Below are positions 62,549 through 64,000 of a DNA stretch of 64,000 bases, in pieces (the stretch's first letter is position 1; each line of letters starts with the position of its first letter). The stretch spans positions 2,800,902 to 2,864,901 of the forward strand of contig JABFGC010000002.1 in NCBI GenBank assembly GCA_013112685.1. The letters are read 5' to 3'. The notes beneath the pieces were generated by a model, which was not told the origin of the DNA, ran no database searches, and saw only the letters and a program-made list of their open reading frames with translations. The position numbers and the translations under genes are program-made. The stretch is from Chloroflexota bacterium. Its GTDB lineage: Bacteria; Chloroflexota; Anaerolineae; Anaerolineales; Villigracilaceae.

Positions 62549-64000
62549 ATGACTACCAACGATTTTCGCAAGGAAAAAGATTCACTGGGGGAACTGCAGG
62601 TCCCGGCTTCGGCTTTGTACGGCGTACAAACCCAGCGTGCAGTGGAAAACTTCCCCATCAGCGGACTGCGCCCCTGGCGCGCCTTCATCTGGTCCATGGC
62701 GGCGATCAAGCGCGCCGCCGCCAGTGTGAACTTCGAGCTGGGTCTGTTCAACGACCGCGAAGTGGACGGGAAAAAGTTCAGCGCCAAACAACTCTCGGAC
62801 GCCATCCTGCAAGCCGCCGCCGAAGTGATGGACGGCAAATGGGATTCGCAGTTTGTGGTGGACCCGTTCCAGGCGGGCGCGGGGACGAGCCACAATATGA
62901 ACACGAACGAAGTCATCGCCAACCGAGCCACGCAACTCCTCGGCGGCGAACCCGGCAAATACTACGTCCACCCGAACGACCACGTCAACATGGCGCAATC
63001 CACCAACGACGTGATTCCCACCGCCATCCGTCTCGGCGGGTTGTGGCGGCTGGAGGAACTACTGGCTTCCTTGAAGAACCTTCAATCGGCGCTGGAAGCC
63101 AAAGCCGCGGAATTCGACGATGTGGTCAAATCGGGGCGCACGCACTTGCAGGACGCCGTGCCCGTGCGGCTCGGTCAGGAATTTGGGGCGTATGCTAAAG
63201 CCGTGGAACGCGATATCGAGCGCGTGCGCCGCTCCGCTGACGGGTTGCGAAGGCTCGGCATCGGCGGGACAGCCGTCGGGTCCGGGTTGAACGCGCACCC
63301 CGAATATCACAGCCGCATGGTGATGACCCTCTCCGAGATGATGGGCGTCGAACTGCGCACATCCGACAACCTCTTTGAATCCATGCAATCCATGGCGGAT
63401 GCGGCGGACTTCTCCGCCTCGTTGCGGACTCTCGCCCTGACCTTGATCCGCATTGCCAACGATTTCCGCCTCCTCTCTTCTGGACCTTCGACCGGGCTCG
63501 ACGAAATCAGGCTTCCCGCCGTTCAGCCGGGTTCTTCGATCATGCCGGGCAAGGTCAATCCTGTGATGGCGGAGATGCTCGACCAGGCGATGTTCCACGT
63601 CATCGGCTGCGACACAACGGTGGCGCTGGCAGTGCAGGCGGGACAGTTGGAACTGAACGTGATGATGCCCATCATCGCGCACAACCTCTTCGAGATGATG
63701 CAGGTCATCATCGGTTCGGTCAATGCGTTTACCGAGCGCGCCGTGAAGGGCGTGAAAGCCAACCAGGAAAAAGCCGAGGGCTGGCTGGCGAAGAACGCCA
63801 TCATCGTGACGGCGTTGAACCCGGTCATCGGGTATTCGCAGGGCGCGGCGCTGGTGAAGGAGGCGGTTGCAAGCAACGCTTCCATCAAGGAACTGGCGCT
63901 GGAGCGCGCGAAGACGGGCACGTTGAAACACCGCGACGAAGACCGCCCGGTGAAGCCGGAGGAGATCGAAGCCGCGTTGAGCGACTTACGCAAACTGACC
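62549..64000 (+). CDS. aspA: Aspartate ammonia-lyase (class II fumarase/aspartase family), truncated by the window end
   Basis: Reads MTTNDFRKEKDSLGELQVPA from the ATG at 62549 and remains open to the window edge (484 codons). The family signature is GSSIMPGKVNPVMAEMLDQA; the earlier GAGTSHNMNTNEVIANRA and HPNDHVNMAQSTNDVIPTA blocks hold substrate-binding residues. NPV...EM after the signature and AGQLELNVMMPIIAHN favour aspartase over fumarase C, which has NPTQCE. It releases ammonia from aspartate to make fumarate. The typical length is 470-500 residues, so only the last residues may be missing. Confidence 0.88.
   Translation, partial: MTTNDFRKEKDSLGELQVPASALYGVQTQRAVENFPISGLRPWRAFIWSMAAIKRAAASVNFELGLFNDREVDGKKFSAKQLSDAILQAAAEVMDGKWDSQFVVDPFQAGAGTSHNMNTNEVIANRATQLLGGEPGKYYVHPNDHVNMAQSTNDVIPTAIRLGGLWRLEELLASLKNLQSALEAKAAEFDDVVKSGRTHLQDAVPVRLGQEFGAYAKAVERDIERVRRSADGLRRLGIGGTAVGSGLNAHPEYHSRMVMTLSEMMGVELRTSDNLFESMQSMADAADFSASLRTLALTLIRIANDFRLLSSGPSTGLDEIRLPAVQPGSSIMPGKVNPVMAEMLDQAMFHVIGCDTTVALAVQAGQLELNVMMPIIAHNLFEMMQVIIGSVNAFTERAVKGVKANQEKAEGWLAKNAIIVTALNPVIGYSQGAALVKEAVASNASIKELALERAKTGTLKHRDEDRPVKPEEIEAALSDLRKLT

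Noticed and set aside
1..64000. CRISPR arrays, tRNA and rRNA genes
   Set aside because: No evenly spaced direct repeats with unique spacers, no cloverleaf with T-loop sequence, and no conserved rRNA segment was found by eye.
62549..64000. Fumarase C instead of aspartase
   Set aside because: Sequence after the GSSIMPGKVNP signature reads PVMAEMLDQ and AGQLELNVMMPIIAHN, closer to AspA than to the NPTQCE of FumC; still, activity is not proven.

Overview
This window looks like part of a bacterial chromosome from the phylum Chloroflexota, most likely the Anaerolineae. The evidence is an alternative complex III operon, a large XRE/NB-ARC/TPR regulator, two families of intergenic palindromic repeats that I associate from memory with such genomes, and moderately high G+C composition. 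No rRNA, tRNA or CRISPR array was recognised. At least 18 single or double base indels break otherwise intact, well conserved genes, mostly at short homopolymers. This looks more like uncorrected long-read consensus error than genuine decay, so I annotate those genes at full length and mark each break.

Layout. 0.2-0.7 kb: two small membrane proteins. 1.1-7.8 kb: an alternative complex III operon (actA, split actB, actC, actD, actE and an extra monoheme cytochrome c), ended by a strong terminator. 8-10 kb: a sugar-epimerase-like protein, a SRPBCC protein and a small unknown. 10-17.6 kb: a giant NB-ARC/TPR regulator, an ECF sigma factor, a CopB-type copper ATPase, and a second ECF sigma factor with its anti-sigma factor. 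17.8-22 kb: an ABC-2 exporter, a cupin, an SMP-30 lactonase and a CorA transporter. 22-27 kb: a VapBC-type pair, a methyltransferase with a glycosyltransferase, an MFS transporter and an eRF1-like protein.

27.3-38.4 kb is an accessory, defence-like island read almost entirely on the minus strand. It starts with a retron-like reverse transcriptase operon made of a structured RNA candidate behind a near-consensus promoter, a small coiled-coil protein, an XRE regulator, the reverse transcriptase, and a truncated DpnI-like nuclease. The reverse transcriptase is split by an insertion sequence which itself carries a second, inverted copy of the same element, and both target duplications are intact. 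Next come a DUF3800 protein and a HerA-NurA cluster with a GxxExxY protein and an uncharacterised HerA-linked protein.

38.5-48.4 kb is housekeeping: a SIMPL lipoprotein, a beta-hydroxyacid dehydrogenase, a thioredoxin-fold protein, a cNMP/bPH membrane protein, def and recF, followed by a nucleoside salvage and uptake locus (ribokinase, two nucleoside hydrolases, ECF S component). A second, AT-rich island (48.5-53.9 kb) carries an AbrB/PIN toxin-antitoxin pair, a GHKL (MORC/MutL-like) ATPase, an unknown protein, a mismatch-glycosylase-like enzyme, a cytosine-5 methyltransferase and a lone MNT nucleotidyltransferase. It lies between the ECF S component and the ecfT-ecfA-ecfA genes at 54.0-56.6 kb. 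The window closes with a PPC/DUF296 protein, a PAP2 / NTP-transferase / unknown three-gene cluster, a large multi-PAS histidine kinase, and the start of an aspartate ammonia-lyase gene that runs off the end.
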